From assembly GCF_900176355.1 (NCBI RefSeq), contig NZ_FWXI01000013.1:62001-126000 (forward strand): a stretch of DNA of 64,000 bases, given 5' to 3'. How positions within the stretch are numbered: the first letter of the stretch is position 1; every line of letters begins with the position of its first letter. Origin of the DNA: Sporomusa malonica (lineage in GTDB: Bacteria; Bacillota; Negativicutes; Sporomusales; Sporomusaceae). The notes beneath the pieces were generated by a model that saw only the letters and a program-made list of their open reading frames with translations, was not told where the DNA came from and searched no databases. Position numbers and translations under genes: made by a program. Of the stretch, positions 53,167 to 60,585 are shown piece after piece.

Positions 53167-53781
53167 TTAATGTGTTTTTTGGCAATCGAGACAAAGTGGA
53201 CGGTTAAAGTTGAGTATGGAGTATTCGCGCACTTTAGACGATATTGGGTCATTGCATGAAGAACAACGCGATTGGGTAGGTGAAGATGTCGTATTGTTTT
53301 GTACAGGGATTTTGGGATTGCTTGCATTTGCAATTCTTTGTTTTTCTGCACCCATCCGTTCGTCGACGCTAGAATCGGCTTCAGGGTCTGCGTCGCTGCA
53401 AGCCATGTTAAAAGCTTGGATATAGCTGTATTTTAGTGCGGCAGTTTCTGCTTTCATGGTGGCCTTATCGCCAATGTCTTGACCAGAGCCAAGTCCTGTG
53501 GTTGTCAGAGTTTCTCCTGAATCGGCGTCAACGAACGTGACGGTGGCTTTGACTGTAACAACCTTTTCCTCTTTACCGTTTTTGTTAACGGCAGAACTAA
53601 AATTTAATACTTCGTGAGTAACTGTGGTTGCGATGCCGTGGTTGATAAGCGCTTGATTAACTATTTTGGCGACATCATTGGCTTGGACGTAAGTGTAACG
53701 ATGGAAATCATTTGTACCGTTTTTAGCGACGGCGGCGCACTCGCGGGATACCTTAATCAGTTTGCTTGCAATATTTTTCAT
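53167..53781 (-). CDS. ERF family single-strand annealing protein
   Basis: 204 residues. The ERF core is 'VAKNGTNDFHRYTYVQANDVAKIVNQALINHGIA' (in parts) and 'GSGQDIGDKATMKAETAALKYSYIQAFNM'. The tail has two CxxC pairs ('RCSSCNDPI' and 'LCLDC'), a zinc-finger extension not universal in ERF proteins. ATG 53781 follows GGAGGAG. Annealing proteins of this type promote phage or island recombination. It precedes the D5-type helicase gene by 85 bases. Confidence 0.9.
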   Translation of the reverse strand: MKNIASKLIKVSRECAAVAKNGTNDFHRYTYVQANDVAKIVNQALINHGIATTVTHEVLNFSSAVNKNGKEEKVVTVKATVTFVDADSGETLTTTGLGSGQDIGDKATMKAETAALKYSYIQAFNMACSDADPEADSSVDERMGAEKQRIANASNPKIPVQNNTTSSPTQSRCSSCNDPISSKVREYSILNFNRPLCLDCQKTH

Positions 53782-53792
53782 ATGAACTCCTC

Positions 53793-54107
53793 CTATTTGC
53801 ACAATTTGTGCTTTTTAATGATGTTTTTGTAGAGCCAGCGTCGTACTGTGGCAATGGGAATGCTTCCGCCTTCATAAGGAAGTTGTGATACCCAATGACG
53901 TTTGAAGTCTTGATAGTTGCCCCAAGCAATCTTTTCTTGAGTTGTTGCCATTAATAATGCGTTGAGGGCAAAATCTGCAGGGCCGCATCCGTTATAGCCG
54001 ACTTCAAAACCACCAGGTGAATGGCTGATGACTTTGTGAGGAACGTTGGTTACCAGATGACCAGATTTGAGACGTTTGATGTAGAGATTTTTTTCGTAGG
54101 TTTTCAT
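53793..54107 (-). CDS. DUF6166 family protein
   Basis: 104 residues with the DUF6166 motif 'SPGGFEVGYNGCGPADFALNALL'. Common in phages and integrative elements; function unknown. First gene of the DUF6166-ERF-helicase operon; AAAGGAG lies before its start on the minus strand. Confidence 0.78.
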   Translation of the reverse strand: MKTYEKNLYIKRLKSGHLVTNVPHKVISHSPGGFEVGYNGCGPADFALNALLMATTQEKIAWGNYQDFKRHWVSQLPYEGGSIPIATVRRWLYKNIIKKHKLCK

Positions 54108-54582
54108 AGAATCACTCCTTTACAATTTTTTCTTTCCTGGTTGACAATTCATAGCATATCACGTCTAAACAAACTTTTTCTGAAAAAACGGGGGTATATA
54201 AAAATTTATTTCATTGGATAATATTTACAACATGCCCACTGGGAATGGACGTAACTGACTATAACTAACCAAAACCAACTAATTTGTATTTGATGCACAG
54301 GACATGGTACCAATGTGCAAAAAAGTGACTGATTTTGAAGGCGATTTCAAAAATATTTTTACCAATGAACTCAATCCATAAAATGTAAAACACGCGGTGA
54401 GAACCTGCTTATAGGATTAATGTATTGGCGATGTTGCGATGCCAATACATACCTGCTAATGACCAAAATCGCGCTTGGTATAATGGGCTGTGGTATCCTG
54501 GCGAGCCTAGTGGCGGAAGCGGGTTTTCGATAATGAGAAAGAATATACTATTGCAATGGAAACAAGAACTATAACAAGTTAA
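54108..54582. other. Non-coding region upstream of the replication operon
   Basis: About 475 bases. It contains closely spaced ACTATAACTAACC / AAAACCAACTAA direct-repeat-like units (54255-54285), a strong hairpin TGTATTGGC/GCCAATACA (54421-54449) and a G-rich segment (54480-54530). It lies upstream of DUF6166-ERF-helicase and is where an origin or regulatory RNA could be, but no specific motif proves it. Confidence 0.4.
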
Positions 54583-54612
54583 AAGCCAGCAATCCTCTAG
54601 GATTGCTGGCTT
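54583..54612. repeat. 30-bp palindrome, left copy flanking the IS1182-like element
   Basis: Arms AAGCCAGCAATCCT and AGGATTGCTGGCTT around CT. Identical to 56162-56191 in the same orientation. Confidence 0.92.
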
Positions 54613-54624
54613 CAGATCGTCGAC

Positions 54625-54661
54625 AAAAAGGCACTTTACGCGAAGCGTAAGGTGCCTTTTG
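54625..54661 (-). terminator. Terminator hairpin of the transposase gene
   Basis: AAAAGGCAC...GTGCCTTTT with inner TTACGC/GCGTAA and a GAA loop; A- and T-runs on both sides make it bidirectional. Confidence 0.85.
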
Positions 54662-56096
54662 TAATAAACTGGAACCAGGAACATATGATTTGTGATTTTT
54701 CTTTTAAATAACCTGGAAAAATAGGGGCCAAGAGCCCCTTCCTGCGTTTCCAGGTTGCTAGCTTTTTAAAATTCATGCAGGCAAAAGTAAGCGTCACCTG
54801 CATCTTAACTTTTTGCAGACCACGCAACTGGGTGTATCTCATGCCGTGTCTTTCTTTAGCATCGGCAAATACGCGCTCAATCGTTTGACTTCTCATTTGA
54901 TAAATTTCTCGATACATAGGGGTATGCCGATAGTCTTCTGCTAATTCCATATACGATTCCCATACATGGCGCGTCACTACTTTTTGCTGTGCTTTGCTTT
55001 GCGTACACTGATTTAGGAACTTACAGTCTTTACAGTAATCTGGATTACTTTTAAATTCTTGATATCCTTCACGATTGGTTGTACTATAGGGGAGCACTTG
55101 GTTGGCAGGACAAAGAATACAATCGTTATATTCATCATAGACATATTCATGTTTCTTAAAAAAGCCAGATTTCGTCATAGGACGCTTGTAAGGAACGGCA
55201 GGTATTCTATTGCTATCTATAATTTGCTTCATAATCCATGGTGTTTTATATCCAGCATCGACGGCAATTACTTGTATTTCAGGAAATTGGCGAATGAGCT
55301 TACCATATAATCCATCAAACATTCTACTGTCATGAATGTTACCTGCTCCTACTTCAAAATCAAGTATAAAATTATGCCGGTCGCAGGCTGTATTTGCCAC
55401 ATAGGCAAAGCACTTTTCATGTTCACCTTTATGAAACAAGCCACTTTCCGGATCAGTAGTACTTTTTTTAATGTTTTTTGTTTCTGGAGGGTTTGGTGTA
55501 TTATCATCGTCATTTTTTAATGCTTTCTTCCCATGGGCTTCTCGGTCTTTTGCAATTTCCTCATCTAATTGCTGCTGATACTGTTTTGCCTGTTTTTCTA
55601 CGATTTCGTTAGTAGCTTTCTTTTTATTAGCACTAGCTTTGATTTGGCTTCCATCAATAAAACCAGCACTGGCATCGACAAAGCCACAGCGAATTGCCTC
55701 TGCTAAAATCTGGGTAAAAATTCGCTTAAATACATCCGTATCTTTGAAACGTCTGGCATAATTCTTCCCGAAGGTAGAGAAATGAGGAATTGTCTCTCCG
55801 ATGTCATAGCCGATAAACCACCGATAGGCCATGTTGACTTCAATTTCTTTGATGGTTTGACGCATACTGCGGATACCAAATAGATATTGAATAAATACGA
55901 TTTTGAATAGAGACACGGGGTCAATCCCAGGCTTGCCCCATTCGATCTCGCTATATAATCCTTTGACTTCCTCATAAATAAAACTAAAATCTATTGCTCT
56001 ATCTATATCTCGCAAGATATGGTTATCTGGAACCAAATCTTCTAAGCACAAAAATTTAATTTGCCTTTGATTTATTCGGTTTTTCTTCATATACAT
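54636..56096 (-). CDS. IS1182 family transposase
   Basis: 486 residues, intact. N-terminal DUF772-type region ('DNHILRDIDRAIDFSFIYEEVKGLYSEIEWGKPGIDPVSLFKIVF' in parts), then a DDE domain with 'GFVDASAGFIDGSQIKASANKKK' (in parts; first Asp), 'VIAVDAGYKTPW' (second Asp) and 'RSQTIERVFADAKERHGMRY' (Glu region). A Cys-rich insert ('CILCPANQVLPY...YCKDCKFLNQC') is typical of this family. ATG 56096 follows GGGAG, which lies in a hairpin. Probably active and a candidate to move the Thoeris unit. Confidence 0.92.
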   Translation of the reverse strand: MYMKKNRINQRQIKFLCLEDLVPDNHILRDIDRAIDFSFIYEEVKGLYSEIEWGKPGIDPVSLFKIVFIQYLFGIRSMRQTIKEIEVNMAYRWFIGYDIGETIPHFSTFGKNYARRFKDTDVFKRIFTQILAEAIRCGFVDASAGFIDGSQIKASANKKKATNEIVEKQAKQYQQQLDEEIAKDREAHGKKALKNDDDNTPNPPETKNIKKSTTDPESGLFHKGEHEKCFAYVANTACDRHNFILDFEVGAGNIHDSRMFDGLYGKLIRQFPEIQVIAVDAGYKTPWIMKQIIDSNRIPAVPYKRPMTKSGFFKKHEYVYDEYNDCILCPANQVLPYSTTNREGYQEFKSNPDYCKDCKFLNQCTQSKAQQKVVTRHVWESYMELAEDYRHTPMYREIYQMRSQTIERVFADAKERHGMRYTQLRGLQKVKMQVTLTFACMNFKKLATWKRRKGLLAPIFPGYLKEKSQIICSWFQFITKGTLRFA

Positions 56097-56099
56097 AAA

Positions 56100-56141
56100 A
56101 CTCACTCCCAGTTCTATTTTACCATAAAACTGGGAGTGAGT
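56100..56141 (-). promoter_or_regulatory. Hairpin sequestering the transposase ribosome-binding site
   Basis: ACTCACTCCCAGTT (56100-56113) pairs perfectly with AACTGGGAGTGAGT (56128-56141). On the minus-strand mRNA the GGGAG ribosome-binding site is in the 3' arm. Transcripts entering from outside the IS would fold and be poorly translated, a control known from several insertion sequences. Confidence 0.75.
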
Positions 56142-56161
56142 CCTCTTTTGTCTACAGTCTG

Positions 56162-56191
56162 AAGCCAGCAATCCTCTAGGATTGCTGGCTT
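56162..56191. repeat. 30-bp palindrome, right copy flanking the IS1182-like element
   Basis: Same sequence and orientation as 54583-54612. Confidence 0.92.
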
Positions 56192-56282
56192 AAGTTTTGG
56201 TCTAAAGGAGGTTATATCCATTATCTGGTGAAATAATTAATCGACAAGCTTAATTTGACTACATCACTTAAATAATGTAAAA

Positions 56283-56780
56283 ATGACTTTGCGTAAAGGA
56301 GTTACAAAATTGATTACGTTTAAAGAACGCATAGAGGTCTATCGAATTGGATTGCTTTGTGGATTTTTTAGCAAAGATGAAGTGTTTGATTGGATTGACT
56401 CTTATATCGAGCAAGGTCAGCCAAACTATAGTGATTTAATAGACGTATCGTTAATGCAAAATAAAAAAATCGTAGATATAATATCTCGATTAAAAGAAAT
56501 ACAGGGAAATCAACGTTGTGATTTTCCTATTAAAGTTATATTGGGATTAATTTATAAAAGCTATATTGAGAATATAAACTCTGAGGATAAGGTAGTATCG
56601 TATTTACATTATATTGATTCATATGAATCATTGCCGAAGTCAGAAGAAAGAGAATTATCATTAATGCTAGATGAATATAGTTTGGCTGAACGTGAAATTT
56701 ATGGTTCTACAAAAGAAGTGTATTCAAGGATAGACAGATTTTTAAGCCAATATGCAATTTTTACTGATGAATTTAGTTGA
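56283..56780 (+). CDS. Hypothetical protein, immunity-like
   Basis: 165 residues, acidic and helical ('ITFKERIEVYRIGLLCGFFSKDEVFDWIDSYIEQGQPNYSDLIDVSL' in parts). Size, charge and company resemble immunity proteins of polymorphic toxin systems, but I cannot name a family. First of four such genes in a row; ATG 56283 or TTG 56310 could be the start (AAGGAGTT precedes the latter). Confidence 0.62.
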   Translation: MTLRKGVTKLITFKERIEVYRIGLLCGFFSKDEVFDWIDSYIEQGQPNYSDLIDVSLMQNKKIVDIISRLKEIQGNQRCDFPIKVILGLIYKSYIENINSEDKVVSYLHYIDSYESLPKSEERELSLMLDEYSLAEREIYGSTKEVYSRIDRFLSQYAIFTDEFS

Positions 56781-56794
56781 GGAAGTGAATAAGG

Positions 56795-57256
56795 TTGTAT
56801 AGAGGGATACGATTTCAGATACCAAATGAGTATGGTAAATTTATAGCAGGTATATTGGAGCCAATTGATTGTGTTAATTTTGAGTGGAGAGTTGACTTTC
56901 ATACGGAAATATGGAAGAGCGTGAATGGAAAATTAGGCGAGGAGCTTTTTCCTGATTCTGTTATTAAGGGAGCGGACTTTTTCGATTTAATTAATAGCAA
57001 CACTTATTACCTGATTTTTGCAAATATACAAGCTTATCCCGAAGGTAGTACTTCTCAGTCTCGAATACATAAATATGAGGACTTTATTGCTAGTGAATGT
57101 CAAATCATTATGCTGGTGGCAGATAGTAGTTATGTTGATGTATATTGCAAAGAACCCTTATTGATAGAAAAGATGCATGAGAATGCAAAATCTAAAGGTT
57201 TTGAGAGCCTCAAATACATTGATGAGAATGATAGCAGAACGGGTATATTTGTATAA
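56795..57256 (+). CDS. DUF2691-like protein
   Basis: 153 residues beginning (TTG start, GAGGAAG upstream) 'LYRGIRFQIPNEYGKFIAGILEPIDCVNFEWRV' (in parts), which matches my memory of the DUF2691 family. Function unknown; family members are small soluble proteins of Bacilli. Lies 14 bases after the previous gene. Confidence 0.68.
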   Translation: MYRGIRFQIPNEYGKFIAGILEPIDCVNFEWRVDFHTEIWKSVNGKLGEELFPDSVIKGADFFDLINSNTYYLIFANIQAYPEGSTSQSRIHKYEDFIASECQIIMLVADSSYVDVYCKEPLLIEKMHENAKSKGFESLKYIDENDSRTGIFV

Positions 57257-57294
57257 TTTTTCTTGACACCATTAGAACAAGGGGTGATATTGAA

Positions 57295-57633
57295 ATGAAC
57301 GATAGAAATAATGTCATTATAAGATATGCTGAAATACTTAACTCTCAAGACATATTTAAACCTGAGTGGTTAAGGAGAAACGCAATATACTATAATTTAA
57401 TAACATATGTAAATCATACAATTGCTTTATTCATTGGAATGAATTACGATGATGCCGCAGTTTTTGTACGAAGAGCCGCGAAGGCATTAGATTTCCTAAT
57501 TGAACGCGGTTATCGTGAGAAATATTTTGATGTGTCGGAAGAGTATCTTTATAAAATAACAAGGCACCTAATGGAAAACAAGCTTATTACTGAAGTGATG
57601 TTGGAATCAATTCCTGATAGATTCAGGAAATAG
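57295..57633 (+). CDS. Hypothetical protein, immunity-like
   Basis: 112 residues, helical ('YDDAAVFVRRAAKALDFLIERGY'). ATG after GGGGTGAT. No family recognised. Third of the series of small soluble genes behind the IS element. Confidence 0.6.
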   Translation: MNDRNNVIIRYAEILNSQDIFKPEWLRRNAIYYNLITYVNHTIALFIGMNYDDAAVFVRRAAKALDFLIERGYREKYFDVSEEYLYKITRHLMENKLITEVMLESIPDRFRK

Positions 57634-57720
57634 AATGTAATAAGTATTGCGATAAATAGAATTATGGCAGTAGGGGCATCTTTTAGGGATATTGAATGAA
57701 TAGAGCCGAAAGAGGATATT

Positions 57721-58506
57721 ATGTTAAACTATGAACATGAAACGAAAGAAATAGCCAATAGATATTTAAAGTATTTTATCTTCAGTGATTACTTTCATGA
57801 TAGTATAATTTTAAAGGTAGCTATATCCGATAATGGAAATCAATTAACTATTGAGTTATCATGCGAACGAGAGTGGCCAACACATGATAGAAAATACATG
57901 AATGACCCTCAATACCTTTACAAATTGATATTTGAAGACTGCAAGCACGTTGAGTATCAGAGACGTAATACAGGTAACGTCGCTGAATACATAAACGGCA
58001 GATTAAAAAAATCTGCCAAACTTCATTATATTATTACGGAGACCAGAAAAATCCACTATCACCTTCGTATTCAACTGGCTGATGGATTTTTGGATTTGGT
58101 CTTTAGAAAATTTACTATTGAAAAGGCAGAGGGATTAATTGAACTTCCAAACAGAATTTCTCTAAGGTGGTATTTTGACTGGGTTATAAAGAAATATGAC
58201 GACTGTGCTATTGATGAAGTTAGAAATATTGCTATGAGTAATGATAGTATTTTTAAAACTGTAGCATTAGAGTATCTGTGGTTGATGAATGATGATATTT
58301 GTAGTGATATAGCAACAAGGCACTTGAGTGATGAAGATGCGTGGATTGCAGCTGTATTTATTCTTGGAGAAGTTGGTAGTGTTGAGGTAGTACCTCGGTT
58401 AATAAACTTAATTAGTATCAGGGAATATGACTCTTTGGCTTATCGACATATACATGATGCTATTGAGAAGATAATATTTCGCAAATCTCTTACAGCAAAA
58501 AGGTAA
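57721..58506 (+). CDS. Hypothetical protein with C-terminal HEAT-like repeats
   Basis: 261 residues. N-terminal beta-rich part with 'YFHDSIILKVAISDNGNQLTIELS', and a C-terminal helical part resembling HEAT repeats ('DEDAWIAAVFILGEVGSVEVVPRLINLISI'). Such two-part proteins occur among immunity genes. AAAGAGGATATT before the ATG. Last of the cluster, followed by a terminator. Confidence 0.65.
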   Translation: MLNYEHETKEIANRYLKYFIFSDYFHDSIILKVAISDNGNQLTIELSCEREWPTHDRKYMNDPQYLYKLIFEDCKHVEYQRRNTGNVAEYINGRLKKSAKLHYIITETRKIHYHLRIQLADGFLDLVFRKFTIEKAEGLIELPNRISLRWYFDWVIKKYDDCAIDEVRNIAMSNDSIFKTVALEYLWLMNDDICSDIATRHLSDEDAWIAAVFILGEVGSVEVVPRLINLISIREYDSLAYRHIHDAIEKIIFRKSLTAKR

Positions 58507-58531
58507 GGTGATTTATGGCAGGCTTCTCACC

Positions 58532-58581
58532 AAAAAAACAAACGAACTAGTGGCTTTTAGCCTCTAGTTTGTTTGTTTTTT
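58532..58581 (+). terminator. Intrinsic terminator before the Gabija operon
   Basis: AAACAAACGAACTAGTGGC pairs with GCC-CTAGTTTGTTTGTTT, followed by TTTTTT. The remaining gap to 58809 should hold the gaj promoter; no other feature seen. Confidence 0.9.
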
Positions 58582-58809
58582 GCGACGAATTGTTGATGTG
58601 TTTTCTGAATAACGGGATAAATGCAAAATTATGGATATAAATTCCGCGTAAAAAGCGGTATAATTACGATATGATTTGTCCAAATTTTGCTGAAACTGGA
58701 TGGGACTGCTAACATAATACGTTATTTTTTAAGACCCTTTGACTAAGTAAATATTTGTTGGTCTGTTTATCCCGTTTGTTTATAGTGTGATATTGGAAGG
58801 GGAATTTTG

Positions 58810-60585
58810 ATGGGGATACTTATAAGTGAAGTTCGTATTAGAAATTTTCATTCTTTACATAGCGTTGACGTGTCACTGGGAGAAGTGACATTGTTGACGG
58901 GGGCTAATAATGCTGGAAAAACTAGTTTTTTAAGAGCTTTATATTTGGCACTTGGAATCGGGAAAAGAATTGTTTCGAAAGAAGATATCTATGTAGCCCC
59001 TAAAGAAAAACTTCCCAGAAGCCGTCAAGCGCTTATTGATGTTTTGATTGTCCCAATGGATGACGAGACAGGTAAAAAAAGTGATAGTTTTAATGATATG
59101 TGGCGAGAGTACTTTGGAAACAATATCAATATGGATGCATCTGACCAGGAATTTGTAGCAATACGGACTAAAATAAAGTACGATGTATTAAGAGATTATT
59201 ATTTGGAGCAATTTTCTCTAGATAAGTGGACTTCTGATTTGGCAGAGGCAAGCGAAAAGAATATTAGTCATATAAGTCTAGAAAAAGTCCCTTTATACTA
59301 TATCGATGCGCAACGTGATATTTCTGAAGATATTAAAGACCGCTCATCATATTGGGGACGATTAGTGTCAGACGTAGGTTTAACTGAAAAACAAATTAGT
59401 AAAATAGAAAAACAGCTTAATAAAATAAATGCAGAAATTGTTTCTACAAGCGATGTTTTAAGTCATATGAAGATAGAGTTGGATAAATTAAATAGTGTCG
59501 TTTCGCAAAATGAAGAAGGTGTACACATTACTCCGCTTACCCGAAAAATTCGCGATTTAAATCGAGGCATGGATGTTCATTTCCAAGATGGGCAAAGTGA
59601 AGCATTTCCAATTAGTCAGCATGGTATGGGGACTAGAAGTTGGGCGGCATTACTTATTTTTCGGGCATATACATCATGGTTATTGGAAATATCCCAAAAA
59701 AGTTCAGATAGTCCGACACCGCTTCACCCTTTATTAGCTTTGGAAGAACCTGAAGCCCATTTGCATCCACATGGACAAAGACACGTTTTTCAACAAATAC
59801 AATCATTGACGGGACAAAAAATTGTCAGTACTCATTCCCCTTATATAGCAAGTATGGCAAATGTCTTTGATTTGAGACATTTTAGCAAGAAAGGTTCTTG
59901 TACAACAATAAGACAACTCAATATTGCTGATTTCGATGAAGAGGCTATTCGTAAGTTAAAAAGGGAAGTACTGAATACACGAGGCGAAATACTTTTTGCA
60001 AGAGCGATTGTTTTATTTGAAGGAGAGACGGAAGAGGAAGCTTTGCCAATTTTTGCTGAACATTATTGGGGTGTACATCCTCATGAACTCGGAATAAGTT
60101 TTGTCGGTGTTGGTGGGGCAGGAAAGTACTTACCATTTTTGAGGCTAGCTAAAAATTTTAATATTCCTTGGTTTGTTTTTTCAGATGGGGAACCAATACC
60201 GTTACGAGACATGAGAAGTGCATTGAGGCAAGCTAAAGAAAAAGAAGATAATAGAATCGTAATTATTCCGAACAACGGTAATTTCGAAAAATATCTTATT
60301 GATGAAGGATACTCAATTGAAATTCAAGAGGTATTTAAAGAGCAAGATTTAAAGCAGGCGACAAACGAAAGACATAGAAGGGCATTAGAAGCTAGGTGGA
60401 AGCCGATGAGCGATTCAGAGTTATTATTAAAAATGAAGGGGTGTAAAACACAATTTGCACCTTCCGTTGCTAATAAACTATGCATGCTACCAGATGAGGA
60501 AAGAAGGCTTCCTTCTAAGGTGCGCGAATTATTAGAAATAATATCGGCAACTTTATCGTTACAGCCTAGGAGTGATGAGTTGTGA
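58810..60585 (+). CDS. gajA: Gabija protein GajA (OLD-family ATPase-TOPRIM nuclease)
   Basis: 591 residues. ABC-type ATPase with Walker A 'GANNAGKTSFL' (31-41), a helical insert (about 130-250), signature-like 'FPISQHGMGTRSWAALL' and Walker B 'LLALEEPEAHLHPHGQ' (about 310-325). A C-terminal TOPRIM domain follows, with 'IVLFEGETEEEALPIF' (about 400) and 'WFVFSDGEP'. GajA cuts DNA when nucleotide levels fall during phage replication. ATG 58810 with GGAAGGGG upstream. gajB overlaps by four bases, confirming the pair. Confidence 0.92.
   Translation: MGILISEVRIRNFHSLHSVDVSLGEVTLLTGANNAGKTSFLRALYLALGIGKRIVSKEDIYVAPKEKLPRSRQALIDVLIVPMDDETGKKSDSFNDMWREYFGNNINMDASDQEFVAIRTKIKYDVLRDYYLEQFSLDKWTSDLAEASEKNISHISLEKVPLYYIDAQRDISEDIKDRSSYWGRLVSDVGLTEKQISKIEKQLNKINAEIVSTSDVLSHMKIELDKLNSVVSQNEEGVHITPLTRKIRDLNRGMDVHFQDGQSEAFPISQHGMGTRSWAALLIFRAYTSWLLEISQKSSDSPTPLHPLLALEEPEAHLHPHGQRHVFQQIQSLTGQKIVSTHSPYIASMANVFDLRHFSKKGSCTTIRQLNIADFDEEAIRKLKREVLNTRGEILFARAIVLFEGETEEEALPIFAEHYWGVHPHELGISFVGVGGAGKYLPFLRLAKNFNIPWFVFSDGEPIPLRDMRSALRQAKEKEDNRIVIIPNNGNFEKYLIDEGYSIEIQEVFKEQDLKQATNERHRRALEARWKPMSDSELLLKMKGCKTQFAPSVANKLCMLPDEERRLPSKVRELLEIISATLSLQPRSDEL

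Larger units (their letters stand above)
54613..56161 (-). mobile_element. IS1182-like insertion sequence
   Basis: 1549 bp. Imperfect terminal inverted repeats CAGATCGTCGACAAAAAGG (left) and, from the right end, CAGACTGTAGACAAAAGAGG. It contains one transposase gene and is flanked by direct copies of a 30-bp palindrome. The pattern suggests insertion at a transcription terminator with duplication of the hairpin. Confidence 0.88.

Noticed and set aside
54255..54290. CRISPR-like short repeats
   Set aside because: The units are short, imperfect and few, without spacers or cas genes. No CRISPR array was seen anywhere in the window.
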